Positions 18,246-29,400 are shown, numbered from the stretch's first letter. The stretch is DNA of 40,066 bases from Mycobacterium interjectum (GCF_900078675.2 NZ_LT546237.1:576122-616187); one strand, 5' to 3'. Program-made: numbers and translations. Notes: generated by a model from the letters alone, not told the origin.

Positions 18246-18360
18246 ATGGGAAGCTTTGCGTAACCCGGAGACCTCGGGGGCGAAGTCCGGCGCCCTTTCC
18301 CCGAGGCGGGCAGAGCATGCAGGGGAACGAATCCGATCGTTCGAATTGAAGAGGAAGAAG

Positions 18361-19155
18361 ATGCCGCGGACAGTGAGCGAATATTTCACGTCAAAATCAA
18401 TGATTGACCTCTATTTCAACTTGAGGTTTGTCTCACTGCGATTTCCGGGCCGCCGCCAATATTACTCGTCCGTCCGCGACAAATATGGGATCGAGTTGGG
18501 CGGTCCGAGCGCGCTTTTCAAAACTGTGCTGCCCCTCTATCAAATCGTTCGAGGTCTCGATGGCGTCAACTTTTCTAGAGATACCATCTGGGAAGGAAAT
18601 ATCAACCCCGGAAATAACTTTAATTTTTACCACAAGAAGTCTGGGCGCCAATTCATTGCCGATGCCACAGATCTGAGCGAAATCACCGCCGCACGCTATG
18701 ACTTCCTCCTGTCTTCGAACTGCCTGGAACACGTCGCGAATCCCATCAAGGCTCTCAACGAATGGAAGCGAGTAATTAAGGCTGGGGGAGTGATGATACT
18801 TGTTCTGCCTAACAAAGAGAGCAACTTCGACCATCGACGCCCAGTCACGAAATTCGAGCATCTGTTGGAGGACTTCAACCGCGACACAGGCGAGGACGAT
18901 CTCACCCATCTAGATGAAATCCTGGCGCTTCACGACCTAAGCATGGATCCGCCGGCGGGCGACTTAGAGCAATTTAGGCAACGAAGCCTGCAGAATTTTC
19001 GCAACCGAACTCTTCATCATCATGTGTTTGACGTGTCGCTGATAGAAGAAGTTCTGAACCACGTTGGATTTGAGGTTGCGGACATGACGACCACCAAAAC
19101 CGACTTCTTCGCGCTCGCAACCAAAAATCCTGCGGTCGGCCTCCGTGCCGAATAA
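18361..19155 (+). CDS. SAM-dependent methyltransferase (Methyltransf_11 type), AT-rich
   Basis: A 264-residue methyltransferase. The late motifs are clear: FLLSSNCLEHVANPIKALNE (the LEHV signature) at about residues 118-137 and WKRVIKAGGVMILVLPNKE just after. The early glycine-rich motif I is not obvious, and the N-terminus (residues 1-90) is unusual. A histidine-rich RTLHHHVFDVSL segment precedes the last strands. ATG 18361 has GAGGAAG about six bases upstream; the frame is open back to 18109 inside the preceding gene and that part is not coding. Base use is unlike the neighbours: I counted about 42% GC in the 60 bases from 18601. This suggests separate acquisition. Target unknown, probably a glycan sugar. 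Confidence 0.8.
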   Translation: MPRTVSEYFTSKSMIDLYFNLRFVSLRFPGRRQYYSSVRDKYGIELGGPSALFKTVLPLYQIVRGLDGVNFSRDTIWEGNINPGNNFNFYHKKSGRQFIADATDLSEITAARYDFLLSSNCLEHVANPIKALNEWKRVIKAGGVMILVLPNKESNFDHRRPVTKFEHLLEDFNRDTGEDDLTHLDEILALHDLSMDPPAGDLEQFRQRSLQNFRNRTLHHHVFDVSLIEEVLNHVGFEVADMTTTKTDFFALATKNPAVGLRAE

Positions 19156-19426
19156 TCATGCATCGAACGGCCGCCGGCGACGGCAGCGGTCGGCCCGGGC
19201 AGGAATCGCCCCGGGTCCGCTATGACGTCGACGTGCCACAAACCGAGCCCTGCGCGCCCAATGCCGGGGCAACAGGACTGGACGAAGTCGCGACAGGACC
19301 GTGGCGACGACGAAGCGACACGACCCACCCCGAAACACGATCAGCGAAGCACCTCCTCCCGTCCTAACATGCAAAAATGGTGAGGCACGCCCAATTCCGC
19401 GTCGGTGACGCGCTGGACGCTGCGAG

Positions 19427-20434
19427 GTGACCTCGAAGCTGGCGAGCAGGCTGCGCGCCGAGTCCGACCGCGCCCGCCGCTACGTGGCCGCCCTGCCGTA
19501 CCGCTTCCATGGCAACGCCCTACGCTTCGTCCGCCAAACGCATCAGGAGCTTCCAGCGCAGCCTCCGCCCGGTCGCGGCACGCTCGTCCTGTTCGCACAC
19601 TTCGACCCGCAGGGCGTCGTCGACCCCTACGTCGTCCATTATCTGAAGGCGCTGTACCAGCTGGGCGCGACGATCCTGTTCGTCTCCGGCTCGCCACGAC
19701 TCAGTCCGGAATCCGTTGCCCGCATCCGCTCCGTATCCGCGGGCATCTACACGCGGCGCACGCTATGCATGGACTTCGGCTCCTGGCACCTCGCGTGGGC
19801 CATCCTCAGACAGCGCGGCTGGTCGCTCGATCAGTTCGACCGCCTGGTCCTCGCCAACGACAGCGTGTTCGGTCCGCTTTTTCCGATCGAGGAGATGTGG
19901 AGCGCGTTTCACGGCGCCGACATGTACGGCGCGATCGAAAGCGCGGAGTTCGGCGTCCACCTGCAGTCGTTTTTCCTCGCGTGGGACCTCAATTCGCGGA
20001 CCCGTCCCTTCCTCGAGGACTTCTGGAACGGCTTTACCTACATCGTCGACAAGGTCAACATCGTCGACCAATACGAGATCGGCCTGTCTAGGCGCGCTCG
20101 TGATGCGGGGCTCAGCATGAAACCCTTCGTGTCCGTCGCCGCCATCCGGGCGACTTATGCGCGTTCAGCGGATCATCAGTGGGCCCGCAAGTTCTCCGGC
20201 GAACCGTTCAACCACACCCTGTACTACTGGGACGGCCTGATCGAGCACCTCCGATTTCCCTTTCTCAAGGCGAGTTTGCCGCGATACAACGACCCTTGGC
20301 ACGACTCCATGGCGCGGTTGCGCGACTTCATCGAGCAGCGCACCGACTATCCCTACGAGCTCATCCAGGCGAACCTGGACCGGCTCGGTTGCGGACCGTC
20401 GACCTGGGTCAGGCCACCGGTGGCACCGGCGTAG
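19427..20434 (+). CDS. RgpF/rhamnan-synthesis-F-like glycan biosynthesis protein
   Basis: A 335-residue protein with the features of the rhamnan synthesis protein F family, glycosyltransferase-like proteins that build rhamnose-containing polysaccharides. Recognisable parts are [21 protein letters not shown] near residue 50, then a [15 protein letters not shown] segment near 140, then [19 protein letters not shown] near 165. Near 205 comes [18 protein letters not shown], where the family usually has a K-x-x-V-x-x-YE(V/I) segment. The start is GTG 19427; the ribosome site is weak. The 3' end overlaps the convergent GT2 gene by 26 bases. A role in adding or extending rhamnose-type sugars of the surface glycolipid is inferred. 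Confidence 0.8.
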   Translation: MTSKLASRLRAESDRARRYVAALPYRFHGNALRFVRQTHQELPAQPPPGRGTLVLFAHFDPQGVVDPYVVHYLKALYQLGATILFVSGSPRLSPESVARIRSVSAGIYTRRTLCMDFGSWHLAWAILRQRGWSLDQFDRLVLANDSVFGPLFPIEEMWSAFHGADMYGAIESAEFGVHLQSFFLAWDLNSRTRPFLEDFWNGFTYIVDKVNIVDQYEIGLSRRARDAGLSMKPFVSVAAIRATYARSADHQWARKFSGEPFNHTLYYWDGLIEHLRFPFLKASLPRYNDPWHDSMARLRDFIEQRTDYPYELIQANLDRLGCGPSTWVRPPVAPA

Positions 20435-21356
20435 CCAGCTCGTCGAGCCGCCGTCGGGCATGAGCGAACTCGCTCACCGGGGCCTTAGCCAAGCTCTTCA
20501 AGCGTGTCCGGCGCTCTGGTCCAAACACCAGCACGCGGAAAGGCAAAACCAGCCACGTCAATGACCACTTGGCTCTGGCAATGATCCGGATTGAGGTGGG
20601 CGACGCCGGATCGACGATGAGCCACGTGAGGATCCGTAGCTGGTCCAGCCAATTGCGCCCCGCTCTGACGATGTGCATCGATTCGTTGGACGCCGTGTGA
20701 GTCCGCACCGAGAGTTCCTGCGGCACGAAACAGACCGTCGATCGGACCATCAGGCGATACCAAAAATCGAGGTCGACGAGCTGATAGATGTCGCCCCGAA
20801 AACCGCCGGCATCGAGGGCAAGCTGGCGGCGGAACATCACGCACGTTGGTTCGCCAATCCAATTGCCCGCGCCGGCGCGCACCAGCTGCTGCGCGACCAG
20901 CCAGGGCCCGCTGTTGCGCTCGCGCAGCCGCCAAAAGTGCTTGTGCGCGGGACCCACTCGGCGCCGCCACGGGAGATTGTCGTCCTGCACCACACGCCGG
21001 GGAGCGAACGCCATCCCCACCGCGGGGTCGTCGAAGCAAGGCGTGAGGGCCTTCAGGGCTCCCGGGAGCAACCAGTCATCGCCATGGACGAACTGGATGC
21101 ACGTGCCCCGCGCGAGCTCAAGACACTTGTTGTGGTTTCCGTTCAGGCCGAGGCGAGACTCGTTGCGCACCAGCCGGTCTCCGGGCCGCAGCATCGTTGT
21201 GGCGATCGTGGCGCAATCGTCGGACGAATCGTCGTCGACAACCACGATCTCGAAGTCGACGCCCTCCTGCTCCAGGATGCTGCGCAGGCAGCGCGCGATG
21301 GTGGCGCTGTTGTTGTACATCGGCACGCACACCGAGACAGTGGGATTGGCTGCCAT
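20409..21356 (-). CDS. Family 2 glycosyltransferase (Rv1516c-like position), paralogue A
   Basis: A 315-residue GT2: [21 protein letters not shown] at the N-terminus, [15 protein letters not shown], and [16 protein letters not shown] near residue 93 holding the donor-binding acidic residues. [20 protein letters not shown] segment near residue 215 is the acceptor-side motif. It is strikingly similar to the plus-strand gene at 22343-23311, including identical stretches such as [19 protein letters not shown]. The two lie head to head around the Gap-like gene. The start is ATG 21356. Its 3' end overlaps the RgpF-like gene. In M. tuberculosis a sugar transferase on the minus strand also precedes the Gap-like Rv1517. 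Sugar specificity unknown. Confidence 0.88.
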   Translation of the reverse strand: MAANPTVSVCVPMYNNSATIARCLRSILEQEGVDFEIVVVDDDSSDDCATIATTMLRPGDRLVRNESRLGLNGNHNKCLELARGTCIQFVHGDDWLLPGALKALTPCFDDPAVGMAFAPRRVVQDDNLPWRRRVGPAHKHFWRLRERNSGPWLVAQQLVRAGAGNWIGEPTCVMFRRQLALDAGGFRGDIYQLVDLDFWYRLMVRSTVCFVPQELSVRTHTASNESMHIVRAGRNWLDQLRILTWLIVDPASPTSIRIIARAKWSLTWLVLPFRVLVFGPERRTRLKSLAKAPVSEFAHARRRLDELATPVPPVA

Positions 21357-21594
21357 GCCCCCTCCATCGACGAACAGCGCGCGAAATCGGCTTGAGCATA
21401 GCCCCCGGTGAATCCCGACCTCGCCGAGTTGCGGAGCGGATCGTCAGGCCCGAAAATGACGGTTGTCAGGACCGTCATGCCTGGCCGGCTGCGGCACTGT
21501 GGGCGTTCCGAATCCGTCATAGAGGCATACGCCTGACGAACGAATTCGCCAGTTACGCCACGAGATACGGCCCGGCAAGGTAGCGTCCCCACTG

Positions 21595-22356
21595 ATGTGG
21601 ACTTTCGTGCTGATATGCGGGTTCGGGATGGCGATTGACCCCGTCCGGCTGGGGCTGGCGGTCGTCTTGTTGACGCGCCGGCGGCCGATGCTGAACCTGT
21701 TCGCCTTCTGGCTCGGCGGCATAGTCGCGGGCGTCGGCGTTGCCGTCGGCGTCCTGTTGCTGATGCGGGAGGCGGCGCTGGTGGCCATCCGCAATGTGGG
21801 AACGGCGATTTCGCAGGTCAGGTCCGCAATATTCTTCCTCGAGGGCGCGCGTCTTCAGATCACCCTCGGCGTGCTCGCGCTGGTCGTCCTCGCCGTCATG
21901 ACCGCCCGGGCGAAGGCTGCGGCCCAGGTGCCCGCGACGGCGGCTCCGGCGGGCGGCGGCGCATCGGACACCCTGGTGGAGGAGCGTCAGCGCAGCGTAT
22001 TCCAGCGATTGGGCGCGCGCACCCATGAAATGCTCAACACCGACGTGGTATGGCCGGCCTTCGTGGTGGGTCTCGCCTCGTCATTTCCGCCGTACGAGGG
22101 CGTGGTTTTACTCGCCTTCATCATGGCCTCGGGAGCGGCCATCACCACGCAGTTCGTCGCGTTCATCCTGTTCACCCTCATGGTGCTCGCTGTCATCGAG
22201 ATTCCGCTCGTCGCCTACCTGGCCAAGCCCGAGCAAACCCTCAGCTTGATGCTGCGCCTGCAAGACTGGCTGCGGACATACCGTCAGCAAATCATGCAGG
22301 TCAGTTTCGGCGGCACCGGGCTCATACTGCTGACCCAGGGTCTTGTCGCTCTCTGA
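21595..22356 (+). CDS. Gap-like integral membrane protein (GPL/sulfolipid addressing protein family)
   Basis: A 253-residue protein with six predicted helices: three in the first 75 residues plus one near 85, then a polar linker around 100-140, and three or so in the C-terminal half. The N-terminus [20 protein letters not shown] has the D-P-x-R-(L/I)-G signature of Gap/Sap proteins, which are needed to deliver glycopeptidolipids and sulfolipid to the mycobacterial surface. [20 protein letters not shown] in the second half repeats that layout. Length and position match M. tuberculosis Rv1517 (254 residues). It is likely the export partner of the MmpL12-type transporter. ATG 21595 has no strong ribosome site. 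The following GT2 start lies inside its last codons, so the two are coupled. Confidence 0.87.
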   Translation: MWTFVLICGFGMAIDPVRLGLAVVLLTRRRPMLNLFAFWLGGIVAGVGVAVGVLLLMREAALVAIRNVGTAISQVRSAIFFLEGARLQITLGVLALVVLAVMTARAKAAAQVPATAAPAGGGASDTLVEERQRSVFQRLGARTHEMLNTDVVWPAFVVGLASSFPPYEGVVLLAFIMASGAAITTQFVAFILFTLMVLAVIEIPLVAYLAKPEQTLSLMLRLQDWLRTYRQQIMQVSFGGTGLILLTQGLVAL

Positions 22357-23311
22357 CGGTCCCCCGGCCACCCCGCTCGTTTCGGTCTGCGTGCCGCTGT
22401 ACAACAACGCCGGCACGATCGAGCGCTGCCTGCGCAGCATCCTTGAGCAGGACGGCGTCGACTTCGAGATCGTGGTCGTCGATGACGATTCGACCGACGA
22501 CGGCGCCGCGATCGCCTCCGCGCTGCTGCGGCCCGGGGACCGGCTGGTGAAGAATCAACCCCGCCTCGGCCTGAACGGGAACCACAACAAATGCCTGGAG
22601 CTGGCGCGCGGCACGTGCGTCCAGTTCGTGCACGGCGATGACTGGCTGCTTCCGGGCGCCCTGGCGACGCTCACCCCGTACTTCGACGACCCGACCGTGG
22701 GGCTGGCGTTCGCGCCGCGGCGGGTGGTGGGTGACGACGAGCGCTGGCAGCGCCGGTACGGCAAAATGCACACGCACTTTCGCAACCTGCGGGAACGCAA
22801 TGACGGGCCGTCGTTGGTGCGCCAGGTCGCGTTGCGCGGCGCCAAAGAGAACTGGGTCGGGGAGCCGACCTGCGTGATGTTTCGTCGCCGGCTGGCGCTG
22901 GAGGCGGGGGGCCTCCGCAACGACATCTACCAGCTGGTCGACGCGGAATTCTGGTTGCGCCTGATGCTGCGATCGACCGTCTGCTTCGTGCCCCGGGAGT
23001 TGTCGGTGCGCAGCCACATGAAGGGGACGGAAACGACGCACGTGATGACCAGCCGACGCTACCTGCTCGACCAGTTGCGCATCCTCAGTTGGCTGGCCGT
23101 CGATCCGGTGTCACCGCGCTCCATCCGGATCCTGGCGCGGCTCTGGTGGTTTCCGGCATGGCTGGCGCTGGTCGTGGAAATCGCAAGCTTTGGGCCGCAG
23201 CGGCGGTTGCACCTGAAGACCTTAATGCGGGCGCCCTTTCGCGAGTTTCCGCGCGCCCGGAGGCTAGCCGAAAATCTCGGCGGTCAGCCCGAACTCGCCG
23301 AACGTGCGTGA
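22343..23311 (+). CDS. Family 2 glycosyltransferase (Rv1520-like position), paralogue B
   Basis: A 322-residue GT2 nearly the twin of the minus-strand gene at 20409-21356. It has [21 protein letters not shown], then [15 protein letters not shown], and [16 protein letters not shown] with the donor-binding acidic residues. An [20 protein letters not shown] segment follows on the acceptor side. The start is probably TTG 22343, 14 bases before the Gap-like stop, with CCCAGGG upstream; no ATG or GTG lies ahead of the conserved core except downstream of VSVC. The 3' end overlaps the convergent acyltransferase gene by 48 bases. The position corresponds to the sugar transferase just ahead of fadD25 in M. 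tuberculosis. Sugar unknown. Confidence 0.87.
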   Translation: MSLSDGPPATPLVSVCVPLYNNAGTIERCLRSILEQDGVDFEIVVVDDDSTDDGAAIASALLRPGDRLVKNQPRLGLNGNHNKCLELARGTCVQFVHGDDWLLPGALATLTPYFDDPTVGLAFAPRRVVGDDERWQRRYGKMHTHFRNLRERNDGPSLVRQVALRGAKENWVGEPTCVMFRRRLALEAGGLRNDIYQLVDAEFWLRLMLRSTVCFVPRELSVRSHMKGTETTHVMTSRRYLLDQLRILSWLAVDPVSPRSIRILARLWWFPAWLALVVEIASFGPQRRLHLKTLMRAPFREFPRARRLAENLGGQPELAERA

Positions 23312-24613
23312 GACGTCCTCGCGCAGCGCGTCCTGAGAGTTCGTCCGGCCCGGGAGGTAGGCGTTGACCGCGACGAAAATCTTCCCCACGCCGCGCCCGG
23401 AAGCCAGAAACAGCTGGCCACCGACGCGATCGAGGGCGCGCCTGCTGATGCCGGGTTCGATCAACCTTCCGGACGCGTAATCGGCGTCGGTGCCATCCGG
23501 GCGCATCACCTCGGGGGGCATGTCTCCGATATTGGAGCAACCGATGGGGAGGGCGGCCGCGCCGAGCCCCATTCCCGCCGCCCTGCGTGCCACCCACTTT
23601 GGGGTCAGCGAGGTCAGGGGCAGCGGCCCCAAGAGCTCCTCGGTGATCCCGGCCAGGTCGGCAAACGCTTGCTTGAACTTGAGACGAGCTTCTCCCAGGT
23701 CCGAGGGCAGCCGCGTCGGGTCGAGCGAAACGGTGGGGAACACCACCGCGTTGCCACGCGTATCGTCCTGGGTGCGATCGCTGATCGGGAACGACAGGGT
23801 GACCGTTCCATCGTCGCAAACGCGGCCCATTCGCACGCCCAGCCTGCCTGCGAATCCGGCGAGAAGCGTGAAGCTGTTTCCGCCAACGCTTTTCGCGCAC
23901 GCATCCCATTCCGCCAGGTCGAGGAAGGCGATCAGTGAGGGCACCACGACGGGCGGCTGGTTGTCGCCAGCTCGCCGCGGCGCCGGCGGTGCCGACCTCA
24001 TCGAGGCGAAGACGTCCCTGCCCCGGTGCCGCGCGACGCGCACCGTGGCCGCGAGCGCCCGCGCCAGTTCCGGTGCCGAGGCGATGGTTTCACGGGCGTC
24101 CTGCACCATGGCCCGCCGGCGGGCGCGCGAGCGGGGATAGGGGTAACCGAGGTAACGGGTCCTTCCGTTCGCCGCATCCGCCAGCGCCCGCAGGATCCCG
24201 AGTCCGTCGACCAGCGTGTGCGACGTCGTCAGGCAGACCGCTGCCCCGCCGTCGTCCAGGGGGAGCACCCCGATGTGCCGGCCGGGCCCGTATTCGGGAT
24301 CCAGCGGCAGGCAGGCCCGCTCATAAAGCCAGCCGTTCAGAGTTGCACGGGGGCGCGGTGTTTGGGCGACCTCGATGTCGTCCGGCCCCCTGGACACGAC
24401 CCAGCGATCGCGCGCGAAAGGCAGCGGGGACGGTTCGACCAGCCGCCCCAACAGCCCGTATCCGAGATTGCGGTGGAAACGGCGCAAACCGTCAAGATCT
24501 ACCGGCCGGTTGTAGATCCAGATGAACTGCACCAGCGCCCCGTAGCCAAGCGCCCGCAGACCCAGGTAGGACGCCTGGTCCATGTGTGCGAGTCGGTTGT
24601 CCACCGCGATCAC
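23264..24613 (-). CDS. WS/DGAT-type (condensation superfamily) acyltransferase
   Basis: A 449-residue protein of the wax ester synthase/diacylglycerol acyltransferase type. The N-terminus [17 protein letters not shown] matches the family's RLSxLDxxFL opening, which supports GTG 24613 as start. The catalytic HxxxDG is SH132TLVD136G; the first histidine of the usual HHxxxDG is a serine. The C-terminal half has [17 protein letters not shown] near residue 305 and [10 protein letters not shown] near 380, the latter matching the family's conserved SNxGxxP. It may esterify a sugar or lipid hydroxyl of the glycolipid with an acyl-CoA; true triacylglycerol synthesis is less likely here. It is divergent from fadD25 (106 bases between starts) and overlaps the GT2 gene at its 3' end. 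I recall no counterpart at this position in M. tuberculosis. Confidence 0.82.
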   Translation of the reverse strand: MIAVDNRLAHMDQASYLGLRALGYGALVQFIWIYNRPVDLDGLRRFHRNLGYGLLGRLVEPSPLPFARDRWVVSRGPDDIEVAQTPRPRATLNGWLYERACLPLDPEYGPGRHIGVLPLDDGGAAVCLTTSHTLVDGLGILRALADAANGRTRYLGYPYPRSRARRRAMVQDARETIASAPELARALAATVRVARHRGRDVFASMRSAPPAPRRAGDNQPPVVVPSLIAFLDLAEWDACAKSVGGNSFTLLAGFAGRLGVRMGRVCDDGTVTLSFPISDRTQDDTRGNAVVFPTVSLDPTRLPSDLGEARLKFKQAFADLAGITEELLGPLPLTSLTPKWVARRAAGMGLGAAALPIGCSNIGDMPPEVMRPDGTDADYASGRLIEPGISRRALDRVGGQLFLASGRGVGKIFVAVNAYLPGRTNSQDALREDVSRTFGEFGLTAEIFG

Positions 24614-24719
24614 GCTAGTTTATGTGTGCCGGCAGGGCGGGTCGCCGCGGCCTGAAGGGCGTGTTGTTACGGTTGTAACCTGGCCGTTCCTGGCCAGAAA
24701 CGCTCTCGACGAAGGTAGT
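24614..24719. promoter_or_regulatory. Divergent promoter region of acyltransferase and fadD25
   Basis: The 106 bases between the two divergent starts must serve transcription in both directions. A GAAGG at 24711-24715 is the likely fadD25 ribosome site. The inverted pair GGTTGTAACC at 24671-24680 is a perfect 10-base palindrome and a candidate regulator half-site cluster. Nothing more can be said from sequence. Confidence 0.35.
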
Positions 24720-26483
24720 GTGTTGCCCGTGGTTCAGTCTTCGATCCCTGCCGTGCTGCGCGAGCGCGCGAGCCTGCAGCCCAACGACGCGGCGTTCACA
24801 TTCCTTGACTACGAGCAGGATTGGGACGGCGTCGCACACACCCTGACGTGGTCGGAGTTGTACAAGCGCGTGGTCAACCTGGGCGAGCAGCTCAGGGCGG
24901 GCGCAACGACCGGTGATCGGGCGCTCATCCTGGCCCCGCAAGGGCTCGACTACGTCCTGGGCTTTCTCGGTGCCCTGCAGGCCGGCCTTGTCGCGGTTCC
25001 GCTTTCGGTCCCCTATGGCGGGGCGCACGACGAACGCACCATCTCCGTGCTGGCCGACACGTCGCCCACCGTCGTCCTCACCACGTCCGCGGTCACAGAG
25101 CTGGTCAGCGCTTCCGTGCAGTCGCAACAGGACGCATCCGCACCGACGATCGTCGAAGTCGATTTGCTGGACCTCGAGACGCGGCAGCGGCCGGCCGGCC
25201 CGCGACCCCGCGCCGGCACCAATGACGGGTCGGACTTCATCTACTTGCAGTACACCTCCGGGTCCACCCGCACGCCCGCCGGTGTCATGGTGTCCAACAA
25301 GAACGTCTTCGCCAATTTCGAGCAGATCATGGGTGACTTCTTTGCGCCCGAGGGCGGGATCGCCCCGCCCGACACCACGGTGGTGTCCTGGCTGCCGCTC
25401 TACCACGACATGGGCCTGCTGCTGGGGATCCTGATGCCGATCCTGGCCGGCGTACCGACGGTGTTGTCCAGCCCGGTGGGATTCCTGCAGCGGCCGGCCC
25501 GCTGGATGCACATGCTGGCCCAGAGCAGCTGCGCGATTTCGGCGGGGCCGAACTTCGCCTACGAGCTCGCGGTGCGCAAGACCTCCGACCACGACATGGC
25601 CGGGGTCGACCTCGGTGGTGTGCACACCGTCCTCAACGGCAGCGAGCGCGTGCAGCCCGCGACCCTCAAGCGATTCGCGGACCGGTTCGCCCGCTTCAAC
25701 TTCGACACCCGGGCGCTGCGGCCTTGCTACGGCATGGCGGAAGCCACGGTATACATCGCGACCCGTCGGGTGGGGGACCCACCCGAGATCGGCCACTTCG
25801 ATGCCGAGAAACTGCCTGGCGGCGAGGCGGAGCGGTGCGAAACCGGAAGCGGCACACCGTTGGTCAGTTATGGCGACCCGAAGTCGATGCAGATCCGCAT
25901 CGTCGATCCCGACACGGGCCGGGAGTGTCCGGAGGGAAAGGTCGGCGAGATCTGGGTGCACGGCGAGAACGTCGCCGCCGGCTACTGGCAGAAAGCCGAG
26001 GAGACGGAGCGCACGTTCGGGGCGAAGATCGTCGAGCCATCGCAAGGGACACCCGAAGGACCGTGGCTGCGGACCGGGGACTCGGGCTTCTTTTCCGAGG
26101 GCGAGCTGTTCATCATCGGCCGCATCAAGGACCTGTTGATCGTCTACGGGCGCAACCACTCGCCCGACGACATCGAGGCGACGATCCAGGAGATCACCGC
26201 GGGGCGGTGCGCGGCGATCGCGGTTCCCGACAAGGGCGTCGAAAAGCTGGTCGCGATCATCGAGATGAAGAAGCGCGGCGACTCCGAAGAGGAGGCCGTT
26301 GACCGGCTGCGCGGCGTGAAACGCGAAGTCACCTCGGCGATTTCGAAGTCCCACGGGCTGAAGGTGGCGGATCTGGTGCTGGTGTCGCCCGGCTCGATTC
26401 CGATCACCACCAGCGGCAAGATCAGGCGACACCAGTGCGTCGAGCTCTACCGGCAAGATGAGTTCGTCCGGCTGGACGCGTAG
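24720..26483 (+). CDS. fadD25: Fatty acyl-AMP ligase FadD25
   Basis: An adenylate-forming enzyme of 587 residues, close to remembered FadD25 (Rv1521, 583 residues). It activates a fatty acid as acyl-AMP and loads it onto the partner polyketide synthase. The P-loop-like motif [13 protein letters not shown] starts at residue 178. [37 protein letters not shown] and the C-terminal [10 protein letters not shown] follow in the usual order. The frame is open to 24582, but GTG 24720 (or TTG 24723) aligns with the known N-terminus (VVQSS against VVESS) and has GAAGG upstream. It ends three bases from the convergent mmpL stop. The expected partner is the Pks5-type synthase at the right end, as in LOS loci. 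Confidence 0.94.
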   Translation: MLPVVQSSIPAVLRERASLQPNDAAFTFLDYEQDWDGVAHTLTWSELYKRVVNLGEQLRAGATTGDRALILAPQGLDYVLGFLGALQAGLVAVPLSVPYGGAHDERTISVLADTSPTVVLTTSAVTELVSASVQSQQDASAPTIVEVDLLDLETRQRPAGPRPRAGTNDGSDFIYLQYTSGSTRTPAGVMVSNKNVFANFEQIMGDFFAPEGGIAPPDTTVVSWLPLYHDMGLLLGILMPILAGVPTVLSSPVGFLQRPARWMHMLAQSSCAISAGPNFAYELAVRKTSDHDMAGVDLGGVHTVLNGSERVQPATLKRFADRFARFNFDTRALRPCYGMAEATVYIATRRVGDPPEIGHFDAEKLPGGEAERCETGSGTPLVSYGDPKSMQIRIVDPDTGRECPEGKVGEIWVHGENVAAGYWQKAEETERTFGAKIVEPSQGTPEGPWLRTGDSGFFSEGELFIIGRIKDLLIVYGRNHSPDDIEATIQEITAGRCAAIAVPDKGVEKLVAIIEMKKRGDSEEEAVDRLRGVKREVTSAISKSHGLKVADLVLVSPGSIPITTSGKIRRHQCVELYRQDEFVRLDA

Positions 26484-26486
26484 CCG

Positions 26487-29400
26487 CTAGACGGGCGGGT
26501 GTTTGCCGCGCCCGTGGCCATTGGCGGCCCGGGGTGCCGGGGTACTCGCACCGAACAGCGGCAGTGAATTATCGGCGTCGTCCGCGACGGACTGTTCGCC
26601 GTGACCGTTGCCGTTCGAATGCCCATTTCCGTTGGCGCCCACGGTGATCGGCCGAGGCGACAGGAAGTCCTGCCCGAATAGCGGTAACGAGTGACCGAGG
26701 TCGAGATCGGCGTCACGCGTGCCACTGCCATTGGCGGGCGACGGGGGGTCCGGCGCCGCGTCGCGGAGATCGTCGATCACGTGATCGGGCATGCCGCTCA
26801 GGTCGAACAGCGGGAGCGCGTGCTCGGGCGCACGCCGGCTGGACCGTGGGCCATTCGTGGCTTTAGCGATTCCGGTCGACCGCGGCCGCCGCGACTTGGT
26901 CCGCGATTTGTGGGCGGGCGGGACGAGCTTCAGGCGGACCAGCAGGTCGTCCGGAATCAGCGGCGGGGCGGCCCCATTCGCCCCCGCGGAAGCCGTTGCC
27001 GGGGCCAGAGCCTCACGGTTGGGAATCACTTTCATCCGGACCAGCTGGTCGGTCAACTGTTCCAGTTGTTGCTGCTTGCGCTGGTGGGCCGCGTAAACCT
27101 GGGCCGGGCTCTTGCCGAGATGCGATGGCCACCAGTTCTTCTGGCCGATCAGCGCGGCCACGGCCGGCACGGTGATCGTGCGCACCAGGAAGGTGTCGAT
27201 CAAAATGCCCATCCCGAGGATGAAGCCGGCCTCGGCCATGGTGTAGATGCTGGCGGTCATCAACCCGAACATCGAGGCGGCGAAGATCAGGCCGGCCGAG
27301 GTGATCACGCCACCGGTCGAACCGACCGTGCGAATAACACCGATCCGCACGCCGTGCGGTGACTCGTCGCGGATGCGCGAGATGAGCAGCATGTTGTAAT
27401 CCGCGCCGACCGCGACGAGCAGGATGAACGACAGTCCGGGCAGGCTCCAGTGCAGGTTCTGCCCGAGCATCATCTGGAAAACCAGGACGCCGAGACCCAT
27501 TGCGGACAAATAGGAAAGCAGCACCGAACCGATGAGGTACAGCGGCGCAATCACCGCCCGCAACAAGCCGACCAGGATCAGGAACACGATGAGGATGGTC
27601 GCGAAGACGATAAAACCGATGTCGTCGTTGTAGTAGTTGCGCGTGTCGTCAAGCCCACTGGGCAAACCCGCCACCGCAACCTTGGCGTCCGACAGTTCGG
27701 TGTTCGGCTGCGCCGACTGGGCGGCCTTGATGATCTTCGGGATCTGATCCATGGCCTCGGTGGAGAAGGGGTTGATGGCGCTTTGGATGAGGTACCGGGC
27801 CGCGTGCCCGTCGGGGGAGAGGAAGATCGCGGCGCCCTTCTTGAACTCGTCCCTCGTCATGATCTGCGGAGGGATGTTGAAGCCGGCCATCGACGCCTTG
27901 TTGTCGGTGTCGTGCTTCATGCTCAGCAGGAATTGCGATGCCTCGCCGAGGCCGCTGCCGATGTTCCTGGTCTGATCGACCAGTTCCTTCACGCCGCCGG
28001 CGATCGCGCGGCTGCCGTCGGCGAGCGCATTGGCGCCCTGTTCGGCCTGCCCCATCGTGGTTTGCAGGTTCTTGATCGTCTTCATGGCGCTGGAGGCCTG
28101 GGTCAGCGTTTGCTGAACCTTGTCGAGCGTCTGCCCGACGGTCTGCGCTTGCCCCGCCGATTGCAAGTTGTGGGCCATGATCTTGATCGAGTTGAGGGTG
28201 CCGTCGTTGTTGGCCTGCACCATGGCGGCCAGGCTCGCACGGGAATTCACGCAGCCCGGGTCGGCATTGCAATCCGGGCTGTTGTTGAGGGCGACGAGCA
28301 TCGGGCCGGCCCAGGCGGCAATGTTTTCGGCGTTCACGGTGGACATGCTGAGGTTGTCGCCGAGTTTCTTCATCTGCCCCGTCATCGAGGCGCCCTGGTC
28401 GAGCGCGTTGATGGTGCGATCGCCGCCCGCCAGCTGCTCCATGGCCGTCAGCGCCGCGACGGCCGGCCCGAGGCTGGTCACGGCCCCGTTGACCTGATCG
28501 CGCAGCTGGGCCAGGGCGTCGGCCAACTGGTTGGAGCCGTTCACCAGCCGGTCCAGATCGTTGCCGTGCTCCTGAATCTGGGTGGAGCCCTCGGAGAGCT
28601 TATTGCCGACCTCTCCGGCCTGGAACGAGATCTTCGTCTGCTCCAGCGGTTCCCCATTGGGCCGGGTCAGGCCCCGCACCATGGTGATGCCGGGCAACTG
28701 GCTCACCCGGCTGGCCATCTGCTCCAGGTCGGCGAGGGCGGACGGCGTCCGCAAGTCGTGGGACGGCGACTTGATGAATAGCACCATGGGCGTGAGCGCG
28801 TTCGCCGGGAAATGGGCGTTCATCGCGTCGTATCCCTTGGAGCTGTCGGTGTCCGCGGGCATCGTTTTGAGGTCGTCGTAGTTGAAGCGCATCACGCTCG
28901 TGCAACTGGCCAAAGCGATGAGCACGATCAGGCTTCCGATCAAATGGATCTTGGGCCGGCGCACGACGCGCGTTCCGATGATCCGCCAGGTACGGGTGGT
29001 CCGGTCGCGTCCGGGCTTGATCCAGCCGCGTCGGCCCGCGAGGATCATCAGGGCGGGCAGCAGGGTGACCGCGGACAGCAATGCCACGACGACCGAAATC
29101 GAAATAGCCGGCCCGACGGCCGAGAACACTTGCAGCTTGGTGAAAGCCATCGCCAGGAAGGCGACCGCGACGGTGGCTGCCGATGCCGTGATGACCTTGC
29201 CGATCGACATCAACGCCATCTTGACCGCTTGATCGGAGTCATGGCCGTTGCGCAAATAGTCGTGATAGCGGCTGATCAGGAAGACGGCGTAGTCCGTTCC
29301 CGCTCCGACCATGACCGCCGTCATCAAAACGAGGCTCTGCAAGATCACCGGCAGGCCGAACTGGGTGCTCAGCCCGGACAAGATGCCCTGCGATGCCGCG

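Noticed and set aside
24615..26456. 613-codon minus-strand open frame opposite fadD25, and similar long frames at 27450-28781 (+) and 34069-35862 (+)
   Set aside because: Each is antisense of an intact gene with clear motifs and has no recognisable domain.
26553..26819. LPLF motifs as beta-clamp (DnaN) binding sites
   Set aside because: They resemble the QLxLPLF-style peptide only in part, lack the leading Gln, and sit in a membrane transporter tail, so a replication role is unlikely.
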